Positions 21,000 through 33,588 of a DNA stretch of 64,000 nucleotides are shown here, one piece after another; position 1 is the first letter of the stretch, and each line of letters begins with the position of its first letter. The translations under genes and the position numbers were made by a program. The notes beneath the pieces are model-generated. The model was not told the origin of the DNA and did not search any database. It saw nothing but the letters and a program-made list of their open reading frames with translations. This DNA comes from Pseudoneurospora amorphoporcata (lineage: Eukaryota; Ascomycota; Sordariomycetes; Sordariales; Sordariaceae): positions 1-64,000 of the forward strand of contig MU859235.1 of the NCBI GenBank assembly GCA_033297205.1, in the 5' to 3' direction.

Positions 21000-21012
21000 G
21001 GTATTTCTTGGC
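21000..21012 (+). repeat. Target site duplication, right copy
   Basis: GGTATTTCTTGGC, identical to 18942-18954. Confidence 0.9.
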
Positions 21013-21249
21013 GTGGCTGACGTCCTTCTGCTCGCCCTAGGTAGTACTTTATCAGCCCCGAGAATGTGAACTGGGGCGCAAAGTACGGGTATGTGTGGGC
21101 GGGGTCCAACTTCTGTTGTGCCTTGTTCTTTTTCTTCTTGTTGCCGGAGCGGAAGGGTCGGGCGTAGGTTGGAGGAGGTTGACGAAGACATGGATTGTCA
21201 GCGACGGTCGAGAAGATTGTCGAGGGGGCGCGAGACGGAAGGTACCTAG

Positions 21250-21772
21250 GTAGGTAAGGTAGGTAGGTATGATTGCGGGGGTCATTGTGTTTAGTTCGGA
21301 AGGCTGTCGAGGAAGGTAGAGGGGATGTCAAGTGGAAAATGTCATTGGACCGACCCATTTACAGGGGACAAGGCACTGTGACTGTACACCAGCAACCACC
21401 TGCTAGCGGGGAAGCGAAAGTCACGTGTCGACCACTGCAGCTGAGGGCATGCAAGTGCTAAGTACCGCGCGAGTGTCAATTGTTTGTAAATGCAATGCTC
21501 AACACCACGACCAAATCACCATCAAAACACAGCAGTTGAAAATCGACAAATCTGCCAATTTGGATGTCTATCTAAAACGCCTATTCAACAAAAACACTCG
21601 AAAAAAAAAATGATAACCCAAGTCTATATGCAAAACCCGATGCAAATGCAACAATAATGCCAATTGGGCCATGGCACAAGCTTGACCCTTCAGACAACAA
21701 CAAATCGCAGCCTCGCTGAACAATGCAACCCGTTAAAGCACTTCTTTTTTCCCTCCCTCTCCGGCCGGCTCC
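21250..21772. other. Non-coding region upstream of the CAR gene terminus
   Basis: TAGG microsatellites (21241-21272) and A-rich sequence with an A10 run near 21600. No gene is supported. Confidence 0.5.
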
Positions 21773-24700
21773 TTAGTAGTTCCACTGCCTGCACCAGTTC
21801 TTCATCAGCTCGGGCGTAACAGCCTTCATCTCCTTCATGGTCTTGCTGTAGCTCTTGGTCCTCTCCATATCCAGCTCCACGAACTCGGTTCCCTTCTCGG
21901 CCGCCTCCAACCACGCCTTGTAGGTATCAAGCAGCTTGATGGCCGGGTTCTTGGTCACGTCCTCGGCCTTCTCCTGGGACTTCTCCAGCGCCTCGATCCA
22001 CTCGCCCAGCGGCACAATCTTCTTGATCCTGTCGCCGTAGTACTCCTGCACCGCCGGCGCAAGCTCGCCCCACGTGGTGCGCTCGGGGTTGACACCGTGG
22101 AAGTAGCCGCCCAGCTTCTCGGTGGGCACGTGAGAGGTGACGCCGCCGACCTCGAGAAGGAGGTTGGCGATGCCCTCGATGGGCGTCCAATCGACGGTCG
22201 TCATCTGGCCCAGCGAGTCGGGCAGGATGCCGAGGTAGACGGACGAGGCGACGATGGACGGCAGCCACTCCTGCTTGTTCCAGTAGCCCTGCTCGGACGA
22301 AGGGCCGCACACCTGGCCGACGCGGACGATCTCCGTGGGCACGCCCGACACCTCGGCGGCCTTGTCGAGGATGAGGGACGACACGAGCTTGGACTGGCCG
22401 TAGCCGCCGGCGGCGATGGCCAAGTCGTCGAGAGCCTCCTCGGGAACGACGCGCCCCACGTGGGGCCAGTGGTCGACGGTGGCGATGGTGCTCACAAACA
22501 CAATGGGCACGTTCTTGTCGGCCTGGTACGAGAAGTCCACCAGGTTGCGGCAGCCGCGGATGTGGGGCTCAAAGCTCTCAACGCTGAGGTTGAAGTTGAC
22601 GGGCCACTGGTTGTGGATGATGCGGTCGACCTCGCTCAGCATGCGGGCGTACACCCGGGGCTCGAGACCGAGATCGGCCCGGGACATGTCGGCGTGGTAG
22701 AACTCGCACTTGGAAAAGTCGGTCGACAAGCCGCGGCCCGACGACGAGGCCGTCTGGCGCGCCTTGCCGTCCTCGGACCGGTTGAGGCAGATGATCTTGG
22801 ACACGCGCGGCGAGTGAGAGCAGATGTCGATCATGTAGGATCCGATGGCGCCCGTGGTGCCCGTGATCACCACCACCTGGCCCTCGTCGGCGGCATCGGG
22901 CTTGTTCTTCTTGGGAGTGGGCAGGTCCTGCGTGTACTTCTCCACGAGCGCCTCCATGGCGTGCAACTCGTCGTCCGAGGTGCCGTGCGTGGCGTCCTTG
23001 TTGTCCTTGCGGACGACGGAGAGGAGGTAGTTGGCCAGACGCTTGGGCGTGGGGTTGCCGTAGATGACACGCGTGGCAAGCGCCGAGGCGTCCACGTTCA
23101 CGCCGGCGGCGGACAGACCCTGGCGGATCAGACGCGAGGCGGCAATGGTCTGCATCGAGTCGATGCCGGCCGTGAAGAAGTCCGTGTCGGCCTCGAGCTT
23201 GGGCGCGTTGAGCGACGTCTCAAAGAGCTTCTCGAGCGAGAGGATCAGGGCGTCGGCGGAGGAAAGGTCCAGCCTGGGCACCTCGCCCGTGGCAGCCACC
23301 TCCTCGGCGTCCTCGTAGATCTTGTCGATCTCGGCCTTGTACAAGCTGATGGTGCCGGGGCGCAGGACGGTGCCCTTGCCCGCGCGCAGGAACGGCTTGC
23401 CGGGGGTGGAGAGAGCCACGTACTGGCGGCCGATCTGGCCGTGGGCGACCGTCTCCTTGTTGGCGCGCACCACGGTCGGCCAGATGGCATCCAGCAAAGC
23501 CTTGCGCTCCTCCTCGGTTGCGGGGTCCTCGACCGGCTCGATGATCAGAGCAGGCTGGAACCGGTTGGTGCCGACGACCAGGGCGCCCTTGACCTTGGGG
23601 TGGCCCTGCACCGCCTCCTCGATGGTGACGGGGTTGAGCTTCTCGCCGTTGGAGAAGACAATGATGTTGTCGGCGCGGCCCTGGTAGATCCAGTGGTCCT
23701 TGACCGTCGGGTGGGGCTTGTACAGATCCTTGGTGCTGTACTCCTGGCTGTCGGGGAAGGTGTAGAAAAAGCCCTGGAAGCCGGGGTTCTTGTCCTTGCG
23801 CACAATCACTTGCTCGTAAGACGAGTCGCCGTCATGGGGGCGCCAGTCGATGCCGAAGCGCTCGTTGTCAAAGTGGAAGTAGCGCCAGAGCTTCCTGTCG
23901 TATTGCCAGAAGTACGGGAAGGGCGTGAACTCGGTCGCCGAGATGAGGTTGCAGAGCGTCACGCCGTTGTCGACCAGGCGGTCACCAGCCTCGGGAGCGA
24001 GGTTGCCGCCGCCGAACGCCACAAAGCTGAGCTTGCTGAGGGCCTGGATGGCCTCGTCCTCCTGGGAGAGCTCCTCGAGGATGGCAGGAGGCAGGGTCAT
24101 GGCCTGCACGTCGGCGTACTTGATGTATTCAAGAACGAGGTCGGAAGAGAGAGGACGGTCGCCGAGGCCCAAAACACCGGGGGTGTCGAGGTAGTGGGTC
24201 ATGAACATGGAGACGTACATGGCAGCCGCGTGGTAAAGGGGCACTGTTTTTTTTCCGTCGGTTAGTCTTAACTCGGACCCTGCAGATCATGTTCTTCTGG
24301 ATACTCACTAGGGTGCATCATCCTCTTGGCCCTCTTGCTCATCTCCACACACCACATGAGCTTGCCTTCCTCGCTGGGAGGAAGATTGCGAAACTTGTCC
24401 GCAATAGCCAGCATTCCTTGTCTGGCCACGACGGGCTTGGGCAATCCGGTACTTCCAGAAGTGTGCAGCACCATCAGGGGATCCCACTCGGCCTCCTCAA
24501 ACGTCTTGTTGTACGGGAAGTCCTCCTGGTCGGCGGGGAACCACTCATCAACGGGAAGCGCCAGGATCGCTGTCATCTCGCGCTCATGCAGCCATGGCTG
24601 GACGGTGGCCTTGTAGCTCTTGTCGAACGCCAAGACGTTGCAGTTGGTCTGCTCAAACAGGAACAGCTGGCCCTCGGCCGAGTTGCGGGCGGAGATGAAG

Positions 24701-25005
24701 AGAGCCTGGAAGCCGGCCTTGACGGCGCCTAGGGCGAAGACGATGTAGCGGATGTCGCTAGGGCCGATGTAAGCGACCGTGGGGAACGAGTTGGGTGCCG
24801 GAGTGCCGCAGACCCGCGTGAGCTTGTGCGCAATGCGGTTGATGCCGTTGAAGGCGTCGAGGTAGGTGAGGGTCTTCCAGCCGTCCTTGGGGTCGGACGA
24901 ACGAGGAATGGACATCCATTCCCGGTTGGGCTCGTTGTGGGCACGCTCCTTGATGATATCGAGGATGAGGCGGCGGCCGTAAGGGGGATTTTGTTGTTGG
25001 CTCAT
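21773..25005 (-). CDS. car: Carboxylic acid reductase (A-T-R), Neurospora CAR type
   Basis: Exons are 25005-24309 and 24243-21773, with a 65-nt intron; the product is 1,055 aa, about the length of Neurospora crassa CAR, which it closely resembles from the first residues (MSQQQNPPYGRRLILDII). The order is an adenylation domain (P-loop HTSGSTGLPKPV near 187, NLISATEFTPF near 340, GRADNIIVFSNGEK near 435), a thiolation domain with the phosphopantetheine Ser in FFTAGIDSMQ near 595, and a thioester reductase with the NADPH motif VVVITGTTGAIG near 690 and catalytic YGQSK. The family activates aryl and alkyl acids with ATP, loads them on the carrier arm and reduces them to aldehydes with NADPH. It needs a phosphopantetheinyl transferase encoded elsewhere. 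A 722-aa frame on the opposite strand is a compositional shadow. Confidence 0.95.
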
Positions 25006-26662
25006 GGTGATGATGTGTGTATTAGGGTGTTGTAAAAGGGAGGGTGAGGAAGTCGAAGCCGAGTGTTGCGTCGATATTATGAAGTGATCAGAACTGGTCG
25101 TCTCAATATCCGGTCAATCAGCTCGGACGGTGGATGTTTTAAACTTGTCTAGGGGGTGATTGGATGGTTGTTGTCCGTGAGGTGGCGTTCCTCCGTCTGG
25201 ATGATTGATGGATGATGATGAGATGATGATTTCACAAAAGTTCGGTTCTCAGTCCGTGGGGGGGAGGACGTAATATATATATCAGGCATGTCTTTCTAAT
25301 TTCTTCCCTCGTTCCCTTCTGTTTCCATCCATTCCTCGAGCCTCGTTGTCTCTTTCTTCCGGGTCGCCCGGGGACCCTCGCGACGCGAGATCAACAAGAC
25401 AAGACAGCCTTGTTGTCCACACCCACCTACACTAGCAAAGCACAGAGCATCTGGAGATTGCGGGCCCCATGAAGACTGGAGCGCACGGAAGTTCTCGGTG
25501 AACGTCTCCGTGCTGTGTTGGATGGAGCCATCCAAGTACCACTACACGTCATAACCCTAGGCCACACCTGCTCCTCCAGCTTGACAAGTGTTGAACGGTG
25601 GAGACTCTTGCCCTAAACAAGCTTTCCGATCGGGAGCGGACCGCTAGTCTTGGCCCTGTCACCTTGTCAATTTTGGACACTTTGCTGGGCGGCCGGGACT
25701 TGCGGAACATTTTCAGGGGGCGATTTGTTTACGACTTACACTTTGCTCATGATTCCACCGACATGATTGGAGCAGAAATGTCCACCGTTATCGTTGTGAT
25801 CGTCGCCCCACGTCACTCATCCAACACGTCCTGGCTTGCCGATAAGTCCGGTGGACGAATCTCACGAAGAGATGGTGCACATCGATCGTCATCAAATCGG
25901 AAGAGTTCAACGGCAGTGGCTTGCGTGGCTTGAATGTCGATGCAGTACAGTGTCACCGCTACGTATGAAGTTCGTTGTGGATGCCGATCTCGACAACCGG
26001 CGGCCTTGTGTTACGGAACAACAGACAATTCTTATGTCTTACTATTCGCCATCCAATATGCCACATCTACCCATGTCATCCATAAGAGATGTCCTCATTT
26101 GGGCAAAGTCTCAACTTATGCGGGCGATTTTAGCTGCATATGCAGCATCTCTCCAATGGTACTCATCTATAATCCAGCATGGCCCACAGAGCATAAGGTA
26201 GTTGTAAATATGGTTCGAGTACATGGTGTGTTGCTGTGGAAGATCTCACCGCCACCACAGTTGTTCCCGTAAGAAGCCTTGACCGCCTGTACTGGCCTGT
26301 CTGTCTGATGAAGGCATCCAAGTCGAGAACGTCAGGTATGTTGCATTCGGACCTCCTAGTATCGAGACGATATCACGATGGGGTGTTTCATTACATACCT
26401 ATTTTCCAGTTCATACGGTACTCTACATACGATGATACGGCACTGACAATCGCAGTGGACACAACGCCTTGACCCCTTTCACCGTTGAGCACGAAGGGGT
26501 GCGCTTACAAACCGGCCTTTCGTCAGTATGAGCAAGTATTGCACCAAATATTGCTGCACAGACCATGGAACTGGACCAGACCCCCAGCCGCGAGCGCGAA
26601 CCGCGAGTGTCGGTGGACTTTCTCAACCTTTTTGTGTTTTCGTGTTTCAAACAAAGTGAGCC

Positions 26663-26684
26663 AAAAAAAAAAAAAAAAAAAAAA
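26663..26684 (+). repeat. A22 homopolymer
   Basis: 22 consecutive A. No target duplication or retroelement body was found next to it. Confidence 0.8.
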
Positions 26685-28784
26685 CAAGCCAACCAAAGCC
26701 CCCTATCCTCCCACGACACTCCACATTCTGGACACCGACATCGCAAATGGAACAACATGAACAGGAGGTGAAGGGAAACGGCAACAGATGGCGGAGCCCT
26801 TCAAGCTCAGGGGTCATGGAAGCTTCCATTTCACGGAGCGTACGGAAGCTAAGAGAGGAGAGCTGTCAATGTCCCATTCATCTGTCCTCCACCGCTCGTG
26901 GAGACGTGGACGTGGACCAGCCCAGAAAGGTCCCAGGGTGCTCTAGTTTAATAGGGCTGTTGTGGATCCCGATAACATGAAGCTTCTCAGGCCGTCCCGG
27001 CACCGACCCATGCTGGTAGGAACTGACGTCGTGCTGCAGGTGTCGAGTCCATAGGTACCTTAGGTAGGGCTTTCTTTTTTGCGGTTTTGCCGACCGACTC
27101 GTTCAGATATTGCCATTTTATCAGATTATGCTGCGACGGGAGCTTCTCGATAAGCATGTTCATCCCCCGATGGCGTCTGTCCTTGATTTCCATCTTTGCG
27201 GGCATCCACTTCTCGTGTTCAGAGATCTTTAACAAGGGAACCCCCTCCTCCAGTCCTCCTCCGCTTTATCCCGGTAGGTGGAGGCTGAAAAAACGGATAT
27301 CGGAACAAAGATGAACAGCACACAGCCAACAGTCAACTGTTTCAGCCCAAAAATAACAGCAACAGCAACGATGACGACGACGACAACAACGATAACAACA
27401 ACAACGACAACTCCAAAACAAAACAAGAAACAATAGTAAATAAAATAAGGAAATAATCGGAATTATCTGCGTCTATGAATAGCTGGCAGCTGAAGCTCAG
27501 GCAGGGAAACAGAAAGACTCCACAAACCATTGATTGCATCGCGAACGCGGGCAGGGTCTTGCTTGTTTTTCAAGGGGTCTGTTGTGGATAATACACCCAT
27601 AATGACAGGGGGCAAGCCGCTTTCGCCCGGCAAAGGTAGTCCGAGTAGGTAAGTCGTTCGACGATAAGGTAGGTACATCGATACCTAAAAGGTAGATAGG
27701 GTGAAAGGAAAGAGGCCAGGGGGCCAGGGAGGGCTCGCAGTTGAGCCGCACGCGCGCGCGAGCGACATTGCCGAGCTGGCCAGGGCATGTTCTCGAAGGT
27801 TGCCGTTGTCGGTTAGTACATGTACGTACCTCGCGCAGTACATGTAATGCCGGCGCTGGAAGTGCAGCCAGCCAGCCAGCCAGCGGCGACGGCGGGAACG
27901 AAATCCGATCGTTTATCTCTACCTAGGTACCTTACCTTAGCCAGATCTCTTTCCGTGCCGCTTCTTCACCTAGACCAGAAAAGGACATGTGCCCGACCCG
28001 TTGCCGCTCGCCCTGCACGGCTACGGTATGTGATCCCCATGATCACGGTACCGTAGTAAGGCTGGTGAATCTCGATATGTAAGGTACCTACCCCTACGCT
28101 TGTGTCGGACGATCTGGTTCTTGTGCCTGCCTTGTGTTGATCCCCGAAGGTGTCCTGTCCAGCCTAGGTACAATGTTTCAGAAATTTCGGCACTGGGACC
28201 CTGATGAACTTCCAAGGATGACCCGGGATGCGAGTAAATATCACGGAACTCGTCGGGCCCCGTTCGCCGACTTGAGGTAGATTACTAAGGTAGGCAGTGC
28301 TGATGAAGACTGGACCCAAGGTAGGTAGGCACATCTTTTTCTTCCACACCGACCTCGATGCCCGGGTATGGTCCACTTGGTTTTATGCCTCAGCCAAAAA
28401 GTGTCGGAAGTCCCTACCTCTACCTACGGTAGAGTACACGTGAAAAACCACGGGAAACGATGATTGGTGGTCTGCCATACTTGTAGACAGGTGAATAGAG
28501 GGACTCTCATGCCTTCATTTTCCTTATCTTCCAGCCTCTTGTCGTGATGCTCTTAACCTTATGTTGTGCTCTTCTAGTGCCATGCCATGCCATGCCATAC
28601 AACACCTCATGAATCGGAACAAACGCTTCTTGGTGCTGCTTTTGATAGGTACCAGGGAGTTGCCGTTGCCGTTTCAATCCCCTCATGTTCCTGCTCCTAT
28701 TCCTGGTGTGTTCTCTAACCCAATCCATCCATCTCTGCGAATTCACCTACACCTCTGCATTGAATATTGTACGATAGGGACTGG

Positions 28785-29315
28785 AGCAGCAGGATTATCG
28801 ATCGACGTTCTTATCCGTGAATGCCTGCGCGGTCCATCAGATTGTTGATCTTGAGCAATTTGAGCTTAGGCAGGCGCAGGCGGGCAGGGAACTCGAAAGC
28901 CAATACTTCCGGGGAGTTTGTTGTGGGCCTTCATGCCACTTCCACGTCTTCCACAGGAGCGGGAGCGGGAAAAGCGGTATTATCGAGTCCAAACGTTCTC
29001 CTACGACGTCCCCGTGAATGGCTGCGCTTTAGGCACGCCCCGTTTTATGAGCTTGAGCATCCATGTCGGGGGGATCTTGATCTCCCACGTGTTGATTTTC
29101 AGCTTCGATATCGGGCACAGGGGTCTCCAAGTCCATTGTGTCCAAAGGGTTTCTTGCTGCTTCGTCGTCCACGTCAGGCAGGCTCCAAAGACATTCTGTC
29201 CAAAGCCTTTCTTGCCGCCACTTCTTCCTCCAGGGTGGGGGAGATAAGCAGAAGCTGTAGCAGCGGCATTATCGACCTTCTCGGTCTCCCGCGACGTCCT
29301 CGTGAATGACCGCCC
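28785..29315. repeat. Three degenerate copies of a 45-60 bp unit
   Basis: Units at about 28785-28829, 28971-29028 and 29260-29315 share ATTATCGA, a central GACGT-like block and CGTGAATGxCxGC. Minus-strand reading gives HSRGRRRR / DNTAFPAPAP-like pieces with stops and frameshifts, so this may be the remains of a repeat-bearing gene. Confidence 0.4.
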
Positions 29316-29535
29316 CTGCCCCTGCGCTTCGGACACATGCACGCCCGGTTCCCGGTCGTCGACCTTCATTTTGAGCAATGATATCCCACGATACGGTGGA
29401 CCCGGGTCTGGGTTCGGTTATGCGCGGTTGCTGACGTCGTTGAGAGTTCCCTTGTAGAGACATCCGAGCATGTTGTTATTCCTGGTTCCGGTTGGGGCAC
29501 GTCCAGTTGCTGTTGACCCTGACCCTGAGCACCCT

Positions 29536-31533
29536 CTATCCATCACAGGGAGATCTGCCACAGGGATATCCGGGAATTTTTGTTGTTTTCTCGGGCAATT
29601 CCTCTTCACCTTTTGCCATAACCCACTCCCTGGCCCACATGGCATCCCCCAACCACTCTCTCCTTACCCACTCCATCCATGACGGTCTCTCAACCCCTGT
29701 GTGCGTCTGGCCCTTCCCGTTCCCACCAGAGGTACTGTTGATAGTAGTACTGGTAGGAGCCACCCCTGCCATGTCCTCCAACTCGGCTACCACCTCCTTG
29801 ATGACTGCCTCGGCCCAATCCTTGGTGAACCAGCACGTACGCTCCGACTCCTTCATGAGGCAGCAATAATAGCCTAGCAAAGCCAACGCGACTGGGTTTC
29901 GGTGCCCTGGCGGTGGTGCGATGGGAGAACTGAAGGCCGAAATGGATGGCAGGGGTACATGGCGTGATCGAGGACGCTCACCCGGGTCTTCCAACAACTC
30001 GACGAACTCAGCAGACGCGTTGATGGGCCAAACCGCAACGATTTCCTGCTCAGGAGTTCTGGACTTGTTCAATGCTCTCTTGATAGCATCCTCCATGGCT
30101 TTGATCTCGCCCAGGACAATCTGATTTGCCTTGCTGCTCGACAGTGTGGAGTAATTCTCAGGGCCGTATTGGTTGTTTAGAGGAAAGAGTCCAGGACTCC
30201 GGCATGGAATAGTGGCAACGCGGTGGTAAAATCCCTCGAGCTGCGCTAGCAGTCTCTCCATGCTAGGGAACCTATCACCGCTGGAATCAGGGTTGAACAG
30301 CCCGCCCATAGGGCCCTGGTGGAGGTGATCCTGCTGGGTATTAACGATAGTACCAATCCCCTTGACGGTACGAAAGATGTTGAGCAATTCGTCGATCATG
30401 GGCGCTTTTGTTTTCCCTTGTTCCCTGTCATGATTAGCCGGGTTGAAACACGGGCCGTTCCCGCACATGGCCCCAATGAACAACAGCGTACTGGCAGGAA
30501 ACACGACATGGCAGTTCTCTGGGGTGACGCCGTCCTTGCGCAGGACTTGGCCCATTCCTTGTAACGCCAAGCTGAAATGATGGCGGCCATCGTTAACCCT
30601 GTGCTTTTTGTTTTCTTGATCCTGTTCCGTATACGCCAGGTGGTAAGCAGCAGTGGCCAGGAGGCTGTGCATCAGAAATGGGTGTGAGTAAGCTAGCTTG
30701 GGCACCTCGATCTTCCAGATGCGTCCGTGTGCTCCTCCTGTTAAAGTTGTGTAAGTGGTGGTGGTATAGTGGGAAAAGAGGTGGAAGTCCTGGGACACAA
30801 AGCCCTGCCAGGCGAGATCCGAGTCGGAGGAGGATGCGGGATTTGCGAGAGCCGGGGGAATGAATGAGTCAAGGTAGGAGAAGGGATCGGTGGCGGGAGT
30901 ATTGAATGCTTCAGTTGACATGGGACTCTGCCGCAAGGGGGAGGGATGGCGGGAGCGAGATTGAGGGGTTGGGCAATGGTCATGGGACCTGGCTTGTGAG
31001 AAGTTGATGGGAAGGGGCAATTGCCATGCAGGGCTTGGGGTTGAGGGGCCAGAGACGTCGACATATGGCGGGTGGGTGAGTGCTTGGATAGCCATGGGGG
31101 TGTGACGTGGTGTAGGGGCGGTGTTGAAGCTTATCTCGTCATGGGATACTGGAGCGGTGCGGGATGTCGGGAGCATAGTTCGACCGGAGCCGGACACGAG
31201 GCCAGGCCCGGAGCCGGTGGTGAACGGGGCAGCAGCAGGCCTAGAGGTGCCGCCTGTGTCGGTTACTGGAATAGTACCGGCCGTCACCAAGCTACAAAGG
31301 ACGCCATGACGTTGGCACGCCGAACAAGGTTTGTTCTCATCACACTAGATTCATGGTGGAATGTCAGTACTTGTGAATGGAAAAGAAGAGGACAACATAT
31401 GGTATAGGGTACACACTTTGACTCGACGGGCTTTACATCTCAAGCACCCGTTGCGAGACTTTTTGTAACCCAGACGCGGTCCATGATCCCCACGGCGACG
31501 GGCTTCCACACGCCCAAGAGGTTGTGCTGACAT
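29536..31533 (-). CDS. Zn2Cys6 transcription factor (UPC2/sterol-regulator-like)
   Basis: Exons are 31533-31417 and 31344-29536, with a 72-nt intron inside the zinc cluster; the product is 641 aa. The binuclear cluster has Cys at 30, 33, 40, 46, 49 and 56 (NGCLRCKARRVK, CDENKPCSACQRHGVLC), preceded by the GYKKSRNGC stretch typical of UPC2-like fungal regulators. A Pro/Ser-rich linker follows, then a helical fungal regulatory region (FHLFSHYTTTTYTTLTG, HPFLMHSLLATAAYHLAY). A nuclear DNA-binding role is secure. The target genes are not known; P450 and reductase genes lie 2-10 kb downstream, but housekeeping genes are mixed in, so a dedicated cluster is uncertain. Confidence 0.9.
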
Positions 31534-33588
31534 TGGGACCAGACCTCTAGGTAGACTCTAGAGGTACCTAAAGCGGTATTGGTAGGTCAATCACGGTGTA
31601 ATTCGTATTCGGCCAGAGTATTGACGCCGGTTTTGGTATTAACGGTGTATCGCGCCCAAGCTCTGGCTGGTCCAAGCACCGGCCTCACCGGTAATCTCCA
31701 CCGGTAATTACGGTCGTGTAACAGCAAAATACCTGTATGCGCTATGGTGTCCGGCCGGGAGGGGAGCACGGGTCGAGAAACCTGCAATGCAAGAATGGAA
31801 GCGAAAGCGAGATGCAGAATTGGGGGAAAGGAGGTGAGCGACCAAGTGAACCGCGCCGAGGTGGGAATCCGCGGGTGTCGTGGTGGCTGCAGTGACTGGA
31901 ACCACTAAAACGAGGATCCGAATGCGAGGGGTTGGGGCTAGAGGTAGTATCTCACACTGTGTTTTGTCCATGAGCCTAGAATCCTCCTTTCCACTGCACC
32001 GGTTGGCGACGGGAACCCGACTCTTTCCTCTTGTCGTCATACAGCGCAGTGAGTGACCCTGCGGCGTTGAGGTTGTACAACATGGAAACCACCCACTGGC
32101 CGAGCCTGCTCTAGCAGACCACGATATCTTCAAGTAAGAAAAGGGAGACCAAACAATTTCTGAAGAGGATGGGCAATCAATCCACTTCCACACGGAGTCT
32201 TCACGATTCCGATGCCGCATGAACAACTAACCTACCTAGTTTTACTGGCTCACTGCAATCGTAACCAACGGTCATGCATTTACCCATCATGCATCCTTTC
32301 AGGTATGTAGTCCTTCCTTCCCTTTCCACGCGTTCATATTCTCACCAGCATTAATTTATTAGGACAGGAGGCTTGATGCAAGTGCCGATCCTCGTTTCAA
32401 CCTTTTTGTCGATCCGGATGGGGCGTCGAGGGCGTTTCTAGGTAGGCATGTGATGAAAGGGTTAGCGCGGTGAATTGCCCAGGTGGCGATAACTTTAATA
32501 TTCCTTCGTACAGAAGATGGGCGGTTTACCCAGAGCTGTGCGGCCGTACATGTAGCTTAGCGGCACGGCACGGCACAACATAGCATTCGAGGCTGCCAAG
32601 TAGCTCGGATATATAAGGTATAGGTAGGTCACCTGTCTACCAGTCCACCTTGGATGACTGGAGCGGGTAAGAAAGAAAGAAAGAAAGAAAGTGTCATAAC
32701 AGGTCAAAGTGAATCATGCTGAGTAATAACGTAATCCGTGTAATCTCTCCGGCCTTCGGTGGCCACAATATAAACACAAGAAGCAAAGCCAAGCCAGTGA
32801 AGAGGGAAGCAATTTTGCATCAACATACACCGAATGCGAGCGTTCCACAATGGAATCGTACAACTTGCATTTGGCAGTGGCACGGTGGATGTCAGTAGGA
32901 CTGGATAAATGGCAGGACATGGATCAAGATCACGGTGACAGTTGCAATCTATTCTAGCTCCGTAGCACAACATCAAATGAACACCGAGCGGTTCGAACAT
33001 TAAAGCGAGCTAATGGCTAGGACTAGAATGAACCAACCAGAGGCAACCAAGGTGCCAAGATCAAACAGAACCCGAGTTGAGAGAAAGGGCGGTTCATGCT
33101 ACCCTATATGCAGCATTGGCCTTCAAGGGATTGAAGGAGAGAGGGCACGAGCGAGTCCTAGATACACCATGTTCCAATGTTCCTTCCCAGGCGGCGAGGC
33201 GAGGCCGAGACTCGTCCAGGTTGGTCGGTCATGTTTCACAATCTTGCACTTCCACCACTCGTACATGCAATGACTCGAGACTCAAAAATGCATGCATCCA
33301 TCCGTTGATCCAGGGTGTCATTGCCAATCGCGGATCCCCTAGTGCCACCATCTAGTCAGGCTGAAGGAGGACTTGGTTCGTTCGGCTGAAGTTGCTTCCG
33401 ATGCCTTGATATATTGCCCTATTGCACGGGTCATATATCCGATCCATGGGTACCTTTATGTGTGCTAAAGTAGGTATATATAGGGTGGGGGTCTCTTCAC
33501 CTTGGCTCCCTCTTCGTTCTCGCCACTGCTCATCTCAAGCAACATAACCGATACCTTACCTTGACTACGAGGTACTTCAAGAGCCATA
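31534..33588. other. Intergenic region upstream of TF and P450 (divergent)
   Basis: About 2 kb between two divergent genes. It contains an AAAG microsatellite (32669-32690) and no supported gene. Confidence 0.5.

Larger units (their letters stand above)
18228..21249 (+). pseudogene. MFS sugar-transporter pseudogene split by a LINE insertion
   Basis: The left part (18228-18954) encodes pieces of a major facilitator sugar transporter: LFAGPLSHLYGRRPALLLA, then in another frame SAAALYVG followed by TGA where Trp is expected, then MILGIGNG and EVAPPHLRGVMVAL. Most of the middle of the transporter is missing. After the element at 18955-20999 the C-terminus resumes in shifted frames: YFLAWLTSFCSP, then YFISPENVNWGAKYGYVWAG with FLLPERKGR, then LEEVDED, ending at the TAG at 21247-21249. 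These are the usual last transmembrane helix and PERKGR/EEVDE tail of fungal hexose/glucoside transporters. Frameshifts and stops on both sides of the insertion show that the gene has decayed beyond the insertion itself. Confidence 0.8.
25006..29535. other. Long gene-poor intergenic region
   Basis: 4.5 kb without a supported gene. It holds an A22 run (26663-26684), a CAA/GAC-rich tract (27350-27420), TAGG/GGTACC microsatellites (27050-28440), CCATG repeats near 28580 and a degenerate threefold repeat at 28785-29315. Confidence 0.5.

Noticed and set aside
20939..21358. Minus-strand frames around the LINE 5' junction, including one spelling out a Lys-rich peptide
   Set aside because: They cross the transposon boundary and lie opposite the transporter pseudogene, which explains the sequence better.
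22097..24265. 722-aa open frame on the plus strand
   Set aside because: It lies opposite the CAR gene, has no domains and a composition (Val/Gly/Asp/Leu) expected from the antisense of GC3-rich codons.
31708..32226. 172-aa minus-strand frame upstream of the transcription factor
   Set aside because: No homology features; third-position composition is not gene-like.
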